Origin: Promicromonospora sp. MEB111
GTDB lineage: Bacteria; Actinomycetota; Actinomycetes; Actinomycetales; Cellulomonadaceae
Direction: 5' to 3'
NCBI RefSeq assembly: GCF_030209445.1
Contig: NZ_JARVSD010000005.1
Coordinates: forward strand, 203,797-267,796
Length of the DNA: 64,000 nucleotides
How positions within the stretch are numbered: position 1 is the stretch's first letter; the number at the start of each line of letters is the position of its first letter. Shown here in pieces: positions 43,295 through 52,417 of the stretch. Made by a program: the position numbers and the translations under genes. Below the pieces are notes generated by a model. That model made no database searches, was not told the origin of the DNA, and saw only the letters and a list, made by a program, of their open reading frames with translations.

Positions 43295-44227
43295 TCAGAG
43301 GGGCCGGATCGTGCCCCGGAAGTGGCGGGTGCCCTTGCCGGATCGCCAGCCGTCGTAGACGAAGCCGCCGGCCGGCTCGTTCCCGCCCGCCGAGCCCGCC
43401 GAGCCCGCCGAGCCCGCCGGGACGAGGTCGGCCGCGTTCCGGATCGCGACGTCGACCGTGCTCGGCAGCAGCACCGGCCGGAAGAACTCGACCGTCCACT
43501 CGTACGCCTCGCCGCGCCGGGCGGGCCCGACCTCGGCCAGCGCCCGCGCCGCGGTGTACATCCCGTGCGCGATCGCCCGCGGGAACCCGAACGCCTTGGC
43601 GCCCAGGTTCGACGTGTGGATCGGGTTCTGGTCGCCCGACACCGCGCCGTAGGCCCGTCCGGTCCCGGAGCCGAGCTTCCAGCGCGCCGTCGGCAGGGGC
43701 GCCGTCCACTCCTCGCGCGGGGACTCGTCGGCCGGGGCCGCGCCGTCGGGCGCCCGGAAGCCCTTGGCGAGGTAGGTCGAGACGCCCTGGTAGGCGAGGT
43801 CGCCGTCCACGAGCACCTCAGCGACCAGGTCCACCTGGACGCCCCGGCGGTGCGCCCGGGCGTCCTGCGCCCACGCCCGCACCTCGACCGTCTCGCCCAG
43901 CCGCACCGGGCGGAGCACCCGCGCCACGTTCCGCAGGTGCACCATGCCGAGCAGCGGCAGCGGGAAGTCGCCGCGCACCATCACGGCCGTGGCCAGCGGG
44001 AACGCCAGCACGTGCAGGAACCCGGCGGGCAGCACGTCCGACGACGGCTCGCCCAGCAGCTCCTGGTACGCCGCCAGGTGCGCCGCCTCGCCCGCGGTGT
44101 CCACCCGCGCCACGCGGTACGACACCTCGGGCAGCCGGACCTCGCCCCTGGGCCGCTTGCCGGCCGATCCGGCGACGCCCTTCGTGAACAGCCTGCCCAG
44201 CTTCGGCAGTCCGGCCAGCTCGGTCAC
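43295..44227 (-). CDS. MaoC-like (R)-specific enoyl-CoA hydratase (HtdX-type double hotdog)
   Basis: 310 residues. Two hotdog domains: an N-terminal one (about 35-160) and a C-terminal MaoC domain with the catalytic motif YGAVSGDQNPIHTSN (about 215-229; Asp and His). A GSAGSAGSAG linker near 285 comes from cccgccgag tandem repeats. Matches mycobacterial HtdX/Rv0241c by order and by the following FabG4 gene. Hydrates 2-enoyl-CoA. GTG 44227 chosen as the first plausible start; the 140-nt gap to fabG contains AAGGAG but no better start codon. Confidence 0.82.
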   Translation of the reverse strand: MTELAGLPKLGRLFTKGVAGSAGKRPRGEVRLPEVSYRVARVDTAGEAAHLAAYQELLGEPSSDVLPAGFLHVLAFPLATAVMVRGDFPLPLLGMVHLRNVARVLRPVRLGETVEVRAWAQDARAHRRGVQVDLVAEVLVDGDLAYQGVSTYLAKGFRAPDGAAPADESPREEWTAPLPTARWKLGSGTGRAYGAVSGDQNPIHTSNLGAKAFGFPRAIAHGMYTAARALAEVGPARRGEAYEWTVEFFRPVLLPSTVDVAIRNAADLVPAGSAGSAGSAGGNEPAGGFVYDGWRSGKGTRHFRGTIRPL

Positions 44228-44367
44228 GCCGTACGACGCCGGTGCCCCCGCCGTCGGTTCTCCTTCGCGACGCTCTGCCTGTGGTGCGCCTCCGCGGCGC
44301 TCCGTTCCGGGCGAGTGCCTCGTTCCTCGGCCCTCACCCTCCACTGCGCCCTGCGTTCGGCGCACGC

Positions 44368-45711
44368 TCACTTGCCCACCATGTGCTGGCCGCACACCCG
44401 GAGGGTCTGCCCGTTGATGCCGGAGGCCGGCTCGGACGCGAGGAACGAGATCGCCTCGGCGATGTCGACCGGCAGGCCGCCCTGGCCCAGCGACGGCATC
44501 CGGCGCGCCACGGTGCGGGTGAGAGCGGGCACCTTCGCGGTCATCTCGGTCTCGATCCAGCCCGGTGCGACGGCGTTGGTGGTGCCACCCGTGGCCGCGA
44601 GCACCGGGGCGCCCGCGGCGGCGTTCGCGATGACGCCGGCCTTCGTGTAGCCGTAGTTGGTCTGCCCCCGGTTGCCGGCGAGACCGGTGGTCGAGGCCAG
44701 GGAGACGATCCGCAGGCCCTCGACGCCGGCCGCGAGGAGGCGCTCGTTGATCTGGAGCTGTGCCGTGAGGTTCACCGCGATGACCGGGTCCCACTTGTCC
44801 GCCGTCATGTTGGCGAGCAGCTTGTCGCGGGTGATGCCCGCGTTGTGGACCAGGATGTCCAGGCCGCCGAGCGGCTTGGCGGCGGCCAGGATCTTGTCGG
44901 CCGCGTCGTCGGCGGTGATGTCGAGCTGGAGCGCGATGCCGCCGATCTCGTTCGCGACGGCCGCGAGCGACTCGCCCGCGGGCGGCACGTCGATCACGAC
45001 CACCTTGGCGCCGTCCCGGGCCATCGTGCGGGCGATCGCCGCGCCGATGCCGCGCGCGGCGCCGGTGACGACCGCCACCTTGCCGGCCAGCGGCTGCTCC
45101 CAGTCCACCGGACCCGCGGCGTCGGACGGGCCGACGGGCAGGAGCTGGCCGTCCACGTAGGCCGACCTCGCGGACAGGAAGAAGCGCAGCGTGACCACGG
45201 CCGAGGCGGAGTCGACGGCCGCGCCGCCCGTGAGCTGGATGCCGTTGGCCGTGGACCCGCCGCGCAGCTCCTTGCCGAGCGATCGGACCAGACCCTCGAC
45301 ACCGCCGCGCGTCGCGGCCAGGACCGGCGCGTCGCCGTCGGCCACGGCACGGGAGACGGTCACGACCCGGCCGTTGCCCGCGAGGCGCCGCAGCGTGCCG
45401 GCGACGGTGAGCACGGGGGCCGAGACGGCCACGGGCGTCTCGGCGCCGGTCAGCACCAGTACGACGGCACCGAACCGCTCGCCCTCGGCCGTCTCCGGGC
45501 TACGGCGCACGTCGACGTCCCAGCCGGACAGGATCTTGGCCACGGCGTCGGCGTCGGCGGCCGAGGCGTCGTCGGACACCACCAGCACGGGGCCCACGGT
45601 GAGCGGGCTGCCGGGACGGTAGCGCCGGAGGATGGCCGGCTGGGGCAGGCCCAGCTTCTTGAAGACGGGCTTGAGCGTCCCGTTGGCCAGGTTGAGATAG
45701 CTGTCGGTCAC
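44368..45711 (-). CDS. fabG4: FabG4-type 3-ketoacyl-CoA/ACP reductase
   Basis: 447 residues, long for FabG. An inactive Rossmann-like N-terminal half (about 1-200) precedes the active SDR half with VVTGAARGIG (about 213-222), HNAGIT (about 283-288), a serine near 326 and YGYTKAG (about 339-345) as the catalytic Y/K pair. This double-domain architecture is that of mycobacterial FabG4 (Rv0242c), an NADH-using ketoreductase. GTG 45711 with GAGGA upstream. Middle gene of the maoC-fabG-fadA block. Confidence 0.87.
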   Translation of the reverse strand: MTDSYLNLANGTLKPVFKKLGLPQPAILRRYRPGSPLTVGPVLVVSDDASAADADAVAKILSGWDVDVRRSPETAEGERFGAVVLVLTGAETPVAVSAPVLTVAGTLRRLAGNGRVVTVSRAVADGDAPVLAATRGGVEGLVRSLGKELRGGSTANGIQLTGGAAVDSASAVVTLRFFLSARSAYVDGQLLPVGPSDAAGPVDWEQPLAGKVAVVTGAARGIGAAIARTMARDGAKVVVIDVPPAGESLAAVANEIGGIALQLDITADDAADKILAAAKPLGGLDILVHNAGITRDKLLANMTADKWDPVIAVNLTAQLQINERLLAAGVEGLRIVSLASTTGLAGNRGQTNYGYTKAGVIANAAAGAPVLAATGGTTNAVAPGWIETEMTAKVPALTRTVARRMPSLGQGGLPVDIAEAISFLASEPASGINGQTLRVCGQHMVGK

Positions 45712-45747
45712 GATGTCCTCTTCGATTGCGTGGCGGTACGGGCGGAC

Positions 45748-47070
45748 TCAGACGGACTCGACCAGGGCGACCGCGCCCAGACCGCCGGCGGCGCAGACCG
45801 AGATCAGCGCCCGTGCGGGCTGCCCGGTCTCCGCGGCCTTCGCGGCGACCAGCTTGGCGGCGGTCGCGATGATGCGCCCACCCGTCGCGGCGAACGGGTG
45901 ACCCGCCGCGAGCGAGGAGCCGTTCACGTTGAGCTTGCTGCGGTCCACCTTGCCGAACGCGCCGTCGAGCCCGAGCTCCGTACGGCAGTATTCCTCGTCC
46001 TCCCACGCGGCCAGCGTGGTCAGCACCGTGGACGCGAACGCCTCGTGGATCTCGAAGAAGTCGATGTCGTCCAGGGTGAGGCCGTTGCGGGCCAGCAGAC
46101 GCGGGACCGCCGCGACCGGGGCCATGAGCAGGCCCTCGTGGCCGTGCACGAAGTCGACGGCCGCCGTCTCGGCGTCCACGAACTTGGCGAGGATCGGCAG
46201 CTCGCGCTCCTCCGCCCACGCGCGGGACGCGAAGAGGACGGCGGAGGCGCCGTCGGTCAGCGGCGTGGAGTTGCCCGCGGTCATCGTGGCGGTGTCCGGG
46301 AGCTTCATGCCGAAGGCCGGCTTGAGCTTCGCGAGCTTCTCGGGCGACGTGTCGGGGCGCAGGTTGTCGTCGCGGGTCAGGCCCTTGAAGGGGGTGACCA
46401 GGTCGTCGAAGAAGCCGGCCTCCCAGGCGCGGGCGAGGTTCTGGTGCGAGTTGTACGCGATCTCGTCCTGGGCCTCACGGGTGATGCCCCACTTGGCGGT
46501 CGTGATGGCCTGGTGCTCGCCCATCGAGAGGTGGGTGCGCGGCTCGCCCGTGCTGGGGGTCGCGGGGGCCAGGTCCTTGGGGCGGACCTGCAGCAGCGCC
46601 TTGATCTTGGCCCCGGTGGTCTTGGCGTGGTTCGCGTCGAGGAGCGCGGCGCGCAGGCGGTCGCTGACCACGATCGGCGCGTCCGAGACGGTGTCGGTGC
46701 CGCCGGCGATCGCGGACTCGATCTGGCCGAGCTTGATCTTGTTCGTCACCGCGATGGCGGCCTCGAGGCCGGTGGCGCACGCCTGCTGCACGTCGTAGGC
46801 GGGGGTGGTGGGCGACAGGGAGGAGCCCAGCACGCTCTCGCGGATGAGGTTGAAGTTCTTGCTGTGCTTCAGCACGGCGCCGCCGACGACCTCGCCCAGG
46901 CGCTCGCCCTGCAGGCCGAAGCGGGCGACGAGCCCCTCCAGCGCCGCGGTGAACATGTCCTGGTTGCTGGTCCGCACGTACTTCTTGCCGGCGCGGGAGA
47001 ACGGGATGCGGTTGCCGCCGATGATCACGGCTTCGCGCGTGGACGGGACGGGGGCGGGGGTAGTGGACAC
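45748..47070 (-). CDS. fadA: acetyl-CoA C-acyltransferase (thiolase)
   Basis: 440 residues. Catalytic C98 in VQQACATGLEA, EIHEAFA (about 321-327), NVNGSSLAAGHPFAATGGR (about 355-373) with the thiolase His, and the second Cys in SVCAAGGLG (about 424-432). Cleaves 3-ketoacyl-CoA in beta-oxidation. The FadI/FadA2-type length is normal. GTG 47070 (VSTTPAPV) chosen because AGAAGGA lies 8 nt upstream; an in-frame GTG 18 nt earlier would overlap that site. First gene of the minus-strand block, divergent from a TetR gene. Confidence 0.92.
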   Translation of the reverse strand: MSTTPAPVPSTREAVIIGGNRIPFSRAGKKYVRTSNQDMFTAALEGLVARFGLQGERLGEVVGGAVLKHSKNFNLIRESVLGSSLSPTTPAYDVQQACATGLEAAIAVTNKIKLGQIESAIAGGTDTVSDAPIVVSDRLRAALLDANHAKTTGAKIKALLQVRPKDLAPATPSTGEPRTHLSMGEHQAITTAKWGITREAQDEIAYNSHQNLARAWEAGFFDDLVTPFKGLTRDDNLRPDTSPEKLAKLKPAFGMKLPDTATMTAGNSTPLTDGASAVLFASRAWAEERELPILAKFVDAETAAVDFVHGHEGLLMAPVAAVPRLLARNGLTLDDIDFFEIHEAFASTVLTTLAAWEDEEYCRTELGLDGAFGKVDRSKLNVNGSSLAAGHPFAATGGRIIATAAKLVAAKAAETGQPARALISVCAAGGLGAVALVESV

Positions 47071-47199
47071 GTCGCTGTTCCTTCTCACTTCATCGTCGGG
47101 CAGAGGGCTTCGTCGGGTCGAGCCTTGTCGAGACCAGGGCGGGCCGCGACCCGGTTCGCCCCGGGTGGTGCCCAGGACTCACAGTACCTGATACTCTCA

Positions 47200-47211
47200 G
47201 TCTCGTGAGAC
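47200..47211. promoter_or_regulatory. putative TetR operator between fadA and the tetR-type gene
   Basis: gtctc-gt-gagac, 5-bp arms. It lies between a TACTGT box for fadA (minus, about 47183-47188) and a GATACT box for the TetR gene (plus, about 47190-47195), so a bound repressor would block both. Confidence 0.4.
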
Positions 47212-47254
47212 GAATCACAAGACCTCTAGCGAGTCAAGGTGGGGAGGCGGACCG

Positions 47255-47989
47255 ATGAGCATCGGAGTCGACGGTCGTTCGACCCGCTGGGACGACCACC
47301 GCACGGCCCGTCGGGCAGAGCTCGTCCGCGCCGCGCGCAAGGCCGTGCACCGCCTCGGGCCCGCGGTCTCGATGGACGAGATCGCCGCCGCCGCGGGTAC
47401 GTCCAAGTCGATCGTCTACCGGTACTTCGACGACAAGGCGGGCCTGCGGCTCGCCGTCGCCGAGACGGTGGTCATGCAGATGCACGACGCGCTGCGCGCC
47501 GCCGCGCAGCAGGCCGACAACCCGGAGATGGCGCTGCGCGAGATGGTGCGCGTCTACCTCGAGATGATCGAGAGCTCCCCCAACGTGTACTGGTTCGTCA
47601 CCCGGACCGCGATCGGCGGCAACGAGCCCGCGCCCGTCGAGAGCGGCCGCCGCGGCCGCCGCGCCCCGGCACCCGCCGACGACGCCGGCGCGCCGACCAC
47701 CCCCGCCGACCTGCACCCGCTCGGTGCCTACCTCGACTCGGTGATCGAGCTCGTCGCGGAGCCGTTCGCGCGGGCCACCGACGTACCTCCGGCGGACGCC
47801 GCGGCCTGGGCCGCGGGCGCCGTCGGCTTCGTGCGCGGCTCCGGTGAGTGGTGGCTCGGCCACCGCACCGTCGAGTCGACGCCGCTGACCCGTGAGCAGC
47901 TCACCGAGCGTGTGACCCTCTGGCTCTGGACCGGGCCCGTGGGCGTGCTGCACCACAACCGCCCCGGCGCCGCTCCGGCGACCGCCTGA
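47255..47989 (+). CDS. TetR-family transcriptional regulator
   Basis: 244 residues. N-terminal HTH (about 20-65) with VSMDEIAAAAGTSKSIVYRYFDDKAGLR, then a helical ligand domain interrupted by an Ala/Pro-rich insert (about 135-155). Divergent from fadA and 61 nt upstream of an acyl-CoA dehydrogenase gene, so it probably represses the fatty-acid block in response to an acyl-CoA. GGGAGG precedes the ATG at 47255. Confidence 0.85.
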   Translation: MSIGVDGRSTRWDDHRTARRAELVRAARKAVHRLGPAVSMDEIAAAAGTSKSIVYRYFDDKAGLRLAVAETVVMQMHDALRAAAQQADNPEMALREMVRVYLEMIESSPNVYWFVTRTAIGGNEPAPVESGRRGRRAPAPADDAGAPTTPADLHPLGAYLDSVIELVAEPFARATDVPPADAAAWAAGAVGFVRGSGEWWLGHRTVESTPLTREQLTERVTLWLWTGPVGVLHHNRPGAAPATA

Positions 47990-48050
47990 CCCCGACCCAC
48001 CCTCCCGACATCCAGAACCTGGCCCCCTGGCCGAACACCGAGGAGAACCG

Positions 48051-50171
48051 ATGACGACCACCTCCGAGCCCGCGACCACCACCGTGGCGGCCCCACAGGC
48101 CGTGGCGCCCCAGCCCGAGGCGACCCGGCCGGCGTCGGGCACCCGCGTGGACGTGCCCGCCCTGGAGCAGATGCTGCTGGGCCGCTGGCCCGAGGAACGG
48201 TCCGAGGCCCGGCGGATGGTGGCCGCGCACCCCGAGCTCTGGAAGCGGGAGGGGATCACCAAGGAGGAGCACCGGGAGATCACGCTCGCCCAGATGAAGC
48301 AGATGGTGCCCTACGGCCAGGTGCTGCGGGCTTTCCCGGAGCGCCTCGGCGGCCGGGAGCAGGCCGGCGGCAACCTCGTGGGCTTCGAGGAGCTCGTCGC
48401 GGCCGACCCGTCGCTGCAGATCAAGGCGGGCGTGCAGTGGGGCCTCTTCGCCTCCGCGATCAACCACCTCGGCACCGAGGAGCAGAAGGACCGCCTGCTC
48501 CCCGGGGCGATGGACCTGAGCGTCCCGGGTGCGTTCGCGATGACCGAGACGGGCCACGGCTCCGACGTCGCCGCCATCGGCACCACCGCGACGTACGACC
48601 CGGAGACCGAGGAGTTCGTCATCAACACCCCGTTCCGCGGGGCGTGGAAGCAGTACCTCGGCAACGCGGCGAAGCACGGCGTGGCCGCGACGGTGTTCGC
48701 GCAGCTCATCACCAACGGCGTGGACCACGGCGTGCACTGCTTCTACGTGCCGATCCGGGACCCGCAGACCCTGGAGTTCCTGCCCGGCGTCGGCGGCGAG
48801 GACGACGGCCAGAAGGGTGGCCTCAACGGCATCGACAACGGCAAGCTGCACTTCACGGACGTGCGGGTGCCGCGTCGCGACCTCCTGGCCCGGTACGGCC
48901 AGGTCGCCGCGGACGGCACCTACACCTCGTCGATCGACAGCCCCGGCCGGCGCTTCTTCACGATGCTCGGCGCCCTCGTGCAGGGTCGTGTCTCGCTCGA
49001 CGGCGCGGCGATCACCGCGGCCAAGATCGGCCTCGCGATCGCCACGAAGTACGCCGAGCAGCGCCGCCAGTTCTCGCCTGCGACCGGCGCCGACGAGCTG
49101 ACGCTGCTGGACTACGCGACGCACCGTCGCCGGCTCTTCCCCCGCATCGCCGAGGCGTACGCGATGCACTTCGCGCACGACGAGCTGCTGGACCTGTTCG
49201 ACGACGTGTTCTCGGGCCGCGAGGACACCCCCGCCAAGCGCGAGGACCTGGAGACGACGGCGGCGGCGCTCAAGGCGACGTCCACCTGGTACTCCCTCGA
49301 CACCCTGCAGGAGTGCCGCGAGGCCTGCGGCGGAGCCGGCTTCCTCTCCGAGAACCGGTTCACCGGGCTGCGTGCGGACCTCGACATCTACGCCACCTTC
49401 GAGGGCGACAACCACGTGCTCCTGCAGCTCGCGGCCAAGCGCCTCGTGGGGGACTACGGCAAGAAGATGGCGCGGGCCGCCAAGTCCCCGGGCGGCATGG
49501 CGGGCATCGTGGCCGGTCAGGCCAAGGACGCGGTGCTGCACAAGACCCCCCTGCGCAGGTTGGGCCAGTCGGTGGCCGACGGCGGCGGCGCCCGCTCCGC
49601 GGGCCGCCTGCTCGACGCCGAGGTGCAGCGCGCCCTGATCGCCGGCCGCTACGAGGGCATGGTCGCCGCCACCGCGATGGGCATGCGCCCCGCGCTCAAG
49701 GCAGACCCGGTCAAGGCGCAGGAGATCTTCGACGACAACCAGGTCGGCCTCATCGGGTCCGCCGCCGCGTGGGCCGAGCTCGTCCGCTGGGACGCGTTCA
49801 CCAAGGCCGTCGGCACGGTGTCCGACCCGGGCACCCGCAAGGTGCTGACCCTGCTGCGCGACATCTACGGGCTCACCACGATCGAGCGGCACCTCGACTG
49901 GCACCTGACCAACGGCCGCCTCTCGACGGGACGCGCCAAGGCCGTCACGGCGACGATCGACCGCCTGCTCAAGGCGCTGCGCCCGCACGTGCTCGACGTC
50001 ATCGACGCCTGGGGCTTCTCGCAGGAGCACCTGCGCGCGCCGATCGCCGACGGCTCCGAGAAGGTGCGCCAGGACGAGGCGCGCGCGTACTACCGCGAGC
50101 TGCGCGCGAGCGGCAAGGCGCCGATCAGCGAGAAGGAGCTGCGCAAGCAGCAGGCCAAGCAGGCGCGCTAG
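48051..50171 (+). CDS. acyl-CoA dehydrogenase/oxidase-like protein (FadE5 type)
   Basis: 706 residues. A long disordered N-terminus (about 1-45) and C-terminal extension surround the acyl-CoA dehydrogenase core. FAMTETGHGSDVAAIGT (about 163-179) is the FAD/substrate loop, and catalytic E451 lies in YATFEGDNHVLLQL, a variant shared with acyl-CoA oxidases (FEGDN). Synteny with Rv0241c-Rv0244c suggests FadE5, a broad-chain acyl-CoA dehydrogenase. Whether it uses ETF or oxygen is undecided. Ends in a 16-bp-arm hairpin. Confidence 0.85.
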   Translation: MTTTSEPATTTVAAPQAVAPQPEATRPASGTRVDVPALEQMLLGRWPEERSEARRMVAAHPELWKREGITKEEHREITLAQMKQMVPYGQVLRAFPERLGGREQAGGNLVGFEELVAADPSLQIKAGVQWGLFASAINHLGTEEQKDRLLPGAMDLSVPGAFAMTETGHGSDVAAIGTTATYDPETEEFVINTPFRGAWKQYLGNAAKHGVAATVFAQLITNGVDHGVHCFYVPIRDPQTLEFLPGVGGEDDGQKGGLNGIDNGKLHFTDVRVPRRDLLARYGQVAADGTYTSSIDSPGRRFFTMLGALVQGRVSLDGAAITAAKIGLAIATKYAEQRRQFSPATGADELTLLDYATHRRRLFPRIAEAYAMHFAHDELLDLFDDVFSGREDTPAKREDLETTAAALKATSTWYSLDTLQECREACGGAGFLSENRFTGLRADLDIYATFEGDNHVLLQLAAKRLVGDYGKKMARAAKSPGGMAGIVAGQAKDAVLHKTPLRRLGQSVADGGGARSAGRLLDAEVQRALIAGRYEGMVAATAMGMRPALKADPVKAQEIFDDNQVGLIGSAAAWAELVRWDAFTKAVGTVSDPGTRKVLTLLRDIYGLTTIERHLDWHLTNGRLSTGRAKAVTATIDRLLKALRPHVLDVIDAWGFSQEHLRAPIADGSEKVRQDEARAYYRELRASGKAPISEKELRKQQAKQAR

Positions 50172-50174
50172 GGC

Positions 50175-50214
50175 CGTGACCACCTCGCCGCGCTACGCCG
50201 GCGAGGTGGTCACG
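50175..50214. terminator. hairpin between acyl-CoA dehydrogenase and small membrane gene
   Basis: Perfect 16-bp arms cgtgaccacctcgccg with an 8-nt loop, starting 3 nt after the stop codon and ending 9 nt before the convergent gene. Confidence 0.75.
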
Positions 50215-50223
50215 ACCAGCGGG

Positions 50224-50523
50224 TCACGCGGCGTCCGGGACCGCGGCGACGACCGGCACCGGGAGCTGCTGCACCGGGACCGGCTCGGCCTCGGTGTCGG
50301 GCTCCTCGTTGTCGGCGGGGCGCGCGAGCGGACCGCTGAGGGTGATCGGGGCGTCTGCCGCGGGCGCCGGTTCGGGTATCGCGCGGACGACGACGAAAGT
50401 GCCCGCCAGCCCCAGCAGGGCGGCGAGCACCGCGAGCGGTACGAGTTGATATGCGAGTGTCATTCCGAGCAGCGCGCCGACGCCTACCGCGACGGACGAT
50501 CCGAGAACGAGTACGCGGGTCAT
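50224..50523 (-). CDS. small membrane protein of unknown function
   Basis: 99 residues. Two membrane helices (about 4-24 and 29-50: LVLGSSVAVGVGALLGMTLAYQLVPLAVLAALLGLAGTF, split over the two) followed by a proline- and acid-rich C-terminal tail of about 45 residues. ATG 50523 with GGGAGG 7 nt upstream gives a compact gene; longer in-frame starts lack a binding site. No family recognised. The following 50524-50795 shows no gene; a small ggcgag/ctcgcc hairpin followed by TTTT (50683-50705) looks like a stray plus-strand terminator. Confidence 0.65.
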   Translation of the reverse strand: MTRVLVLGSSVAVGVGALLGMTLAYQLVPLAVLAALLGLAGTFVVVRAIPEPAPAADAPITLSGPLARPADNEEPDTEAEPVPVQQLPVPVVAAVPDAA

Positions 50524-50682
50524 CTGGAGCCTCCCTGCCAAGGTGTCTCCGAGGAGAAGTTGCCTGACCCCAGGGGGGAACTCTGTGGTGCCGCACTCCG
50601 GCAGATGCCCCTCGGGCGTCTGGGGGCGCACGAAGAGCATGAACTGGGGCCCGGCTGAGCTGGGGCTCATCAGATTGTTTGT

Positions 50683-50705
50683 GGCGAGCCTGCCTCGCCG
50701 CCTTT
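50683..50705 (+). terminator. small hairpin with T-run in the gene-free stretch
   Basis: ggcgag (50683-50688) pairs with ctcgcc (50694-50699), then gcctttt. It has the classic T-run on the plus strand, yet no plus-strand gene ends nearby, so an unseen short transcript or a decayed gene may end here. Confidence 0.4.
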
Positions 50706-50795
50706 TCCAGGAAACCCCAACCTGCGCGGCTCCGCACCCCGAACAGCACCGGTCCCGGTCACGACTGGGTCACGACTGCGTACGGGCCGCTCCGC

Positions 50796-51665
50796 TCACA
50801 CCGGGTTGCAGTGCGCGGTGGCGGTGAGGATCAGGCCGACGTCGGGCCGCCAGGGCTCCAGGTTCCACGTCTCCTTGTCCACGGCCCCCACGGCGTGGCA
50901 CACGAGCTGGTGCTCCATCGTGTCGCTGTCCGCCTCCGGCTCGGCGGCCACGAGCTGGGTGCGGATCAGGTCCAGGCCGGCCTCTCCCGCGCGCCGGGCC
51001 CAGTCCGCCGGGTCGACGGCGAGGGACCGCCCGCCCTCGTTCTCGCCCCAGCTCGTGCTCTCGATCGCCTCGGTGCCGACCACGAACGTGACCGTCACCG
51101 GCTCGGTGCGGGCCGCCGGCTCGCCGCTCCCGGAGGCCGTCGCGCGGTCGTCGATCCTCAGCCTGGCCTGGGTCGCGTCGATGTCGGTGACCTCGATACG
51201 TGGTGCGTCCTCGGCGTCGGGCGGCGGTGTCGGTGCGCCGATCGCCGCCACGGGCGTGCCGTTGCCGTCGAGCACGGAGATGCTCCCGTCGGAGTCGACG
51301 TCGAGCGTGCCGGGCGAGGTCAGCGAGAGCCGGGCGGAGCCCTCGGGGGCGAGGGAGAGCGTGACCGTCCGCGTACCCGGTCCGAGCTCGTCCTCGCGCA
51401 CCTCGGCGGCCTTCCGCGAGCTGACGTCCAGGACGACGTCGCCGACGGTGACGGTGCTGGTCTGCGCCTTCGGCCCGGTGCCGCCCTGCTCGGGCCCGGG
51501 TGTCGGCGTCGGTGTCGGTGTCTGCTGCGATGCTGTCGCCGTCGGGTCGCCGGCTCCGTCCGAACCCTGCGCGCGCTCGACCAGGCTGCACCCGCCCACG
51601 GCGAGGGCGGCCGCGAGTGCGGCGCACGCGGCAAGGGGGGAGGCGACGGCCCGGTGGATCTGCAC
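50796..51665 (-). CDS. DUF2599-type lipoprotein
   Basis: 289 residues. Signal peptide with lipobox VGGC (C26) makes it a lipoprotein; a Thr/Pro-rich linker (about 41-60) follows. The C-terminal EHQLVCHAVG and ETWNLEPWRPDVG, ending in CNPV, match the DUF2599 domain of actinobacterial exported proteins, function unknown; the two Cys may form a disulfide. GTG 51665 follows CACAAT by 6 nt, a possible leaderless start. Confidence 0.75.
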   Translation of the reverse strand: MQIHRAVASPLAACAALAAALAVGGCSLVERAQGSDGAGDPTATASQQTPTPTPTPGPEQGGTGPKAQTSTVTVGDVVLDVSSRKAAEVREDELGPGTRTVTLSLAPEGSARLSLTSPGTLDVDSDGSISVLDGNGTPVAAIGAPTPPPDAEDAPRIEVTDIDATQARLRIDDRATASGSGEPAARTEPVTVTFVVGTEAIESTSWGENEGGRSLAVDPADWARRAGEAGLDLIRTQLVAAEPEADSDTMEHQLVCHAVGAVDKETWNLEPWRPDVGLILTATAHCNPV

Positions 51666-51745
51666 GTGCCCATTGTGCGGGGTGGCGGCCGTGAGCGGGC
51701 CGGCCCGGGACGGCGTGCCGGGTGGCGCGCCTCGACCTCACCCCC

Positions 51746-51751
51746 TACAGT
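51746..51751 (+). promoter_or_regulatory. -10 box of the DUF222 gene
   Basis: TACAGT, 6 nt before the ATG at 51758, leaderless type and overlapped by the LexA box. Confidence 0.42.
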
Positions 51752-51767
51752 TAGAACATGCGTTCGA
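51752..51767 (+). promoter_or_regulatory. LexA (SOS) box over the start codon of the DUF222 gene
   Basis: tagaac-atgc-gttcga matches 11 of 12 bases of the actinobacterial SOS consensus TCGAAC-n4-GTTCGA. It spans the presumed transcription and translation start, so LexA binding would silence the gene until DNA damage. Confidence 0.65.
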
Positions 51768-52417
51768 ACAAGGTGCTGGTGACTCGCGGTCCGGCCGACG
51801 TGCCTGACCAGTCTCCGCGTGGTGCGTCCGCGCCGCGCGAGTCGGGGTTCGCGAGCGGTTTCGCGAACCTCTCCGAGGCGGTCGACGCCGTGGCGGCGAT
51901 CGACTCCCTGCTCTCCTCGCTCGCGGCCTCCCGTGCCGTGCTGACGGAATCGGTCCGGGAGTGGGTGGCCGACCAGCCCGACCTGTTCGACGCCCCGGAG
52001 GTCGAGGCGGACGACCTGGCGGGGCTGGCGCCCGAGCTCGTCGAGCGGCTGGCGAGGGCGCTCCGGGTGCCGGAGGGTTCGGCGGTCGCGCTCATCGAGG
52101 AGTCCCGGGCGCTGGTGCACGAGCACCCGCGGACGCTCGCCGCGCTGCGCGGAGGGCACATCACGCACGCGCACGCGCAGACCATCCTCGGGTACACGGA
52201 CGGGTTGCGCCGGGGTAACCGGGTGGCACTGGAGACCCGCCTGCTCAAGCACGCGCGCACCACGACGCCCGGTGAGCTGAGCCTGGTGGCGCGTGCCGAG
52301 CGTGAGCGGCGGCTGCGTCCGGTGCGGAGGGTCGAGCCGCAGGTCGCGGCACCCGTGGAGCACAGGACCAGGCGTCAGCGGGTCAGCGCCGTCCCCACAG
52401 GTCGTCCCACGCCGTGA
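51758..52417 (+). pseudogene. truncated DUF222/13E12-type HNH endonuclease gene
   Basis: 219 residues. The N-terminal DUF222 part is intact (helical pairs ending in ITHAHAQTILGYTDGL and TTTPGELSLVARAERERRLRP), but the sequence then becomes unrelated to the family near residue 190 and ends 30 residues later, overlapping the 3' end of the convergent gene by 35 nt. Full-length members are 400-600 residues with a C-terminal HNH nuclease, absent here. The promoter and LexA box are preserved. Probably a decayed or 3'-truncated member; a functional short form is less likely. Confidence 0.72.

Noticed and set aside
50543..50827. 94-codon plus-strand frame in the gene-free stretch near 50.6 kb
   Set aside because: No ribosome binding site, no domain, Arg/Pro/Ser-rich composition; only the hairpin with a T-run at 50683 keeps some doubt.
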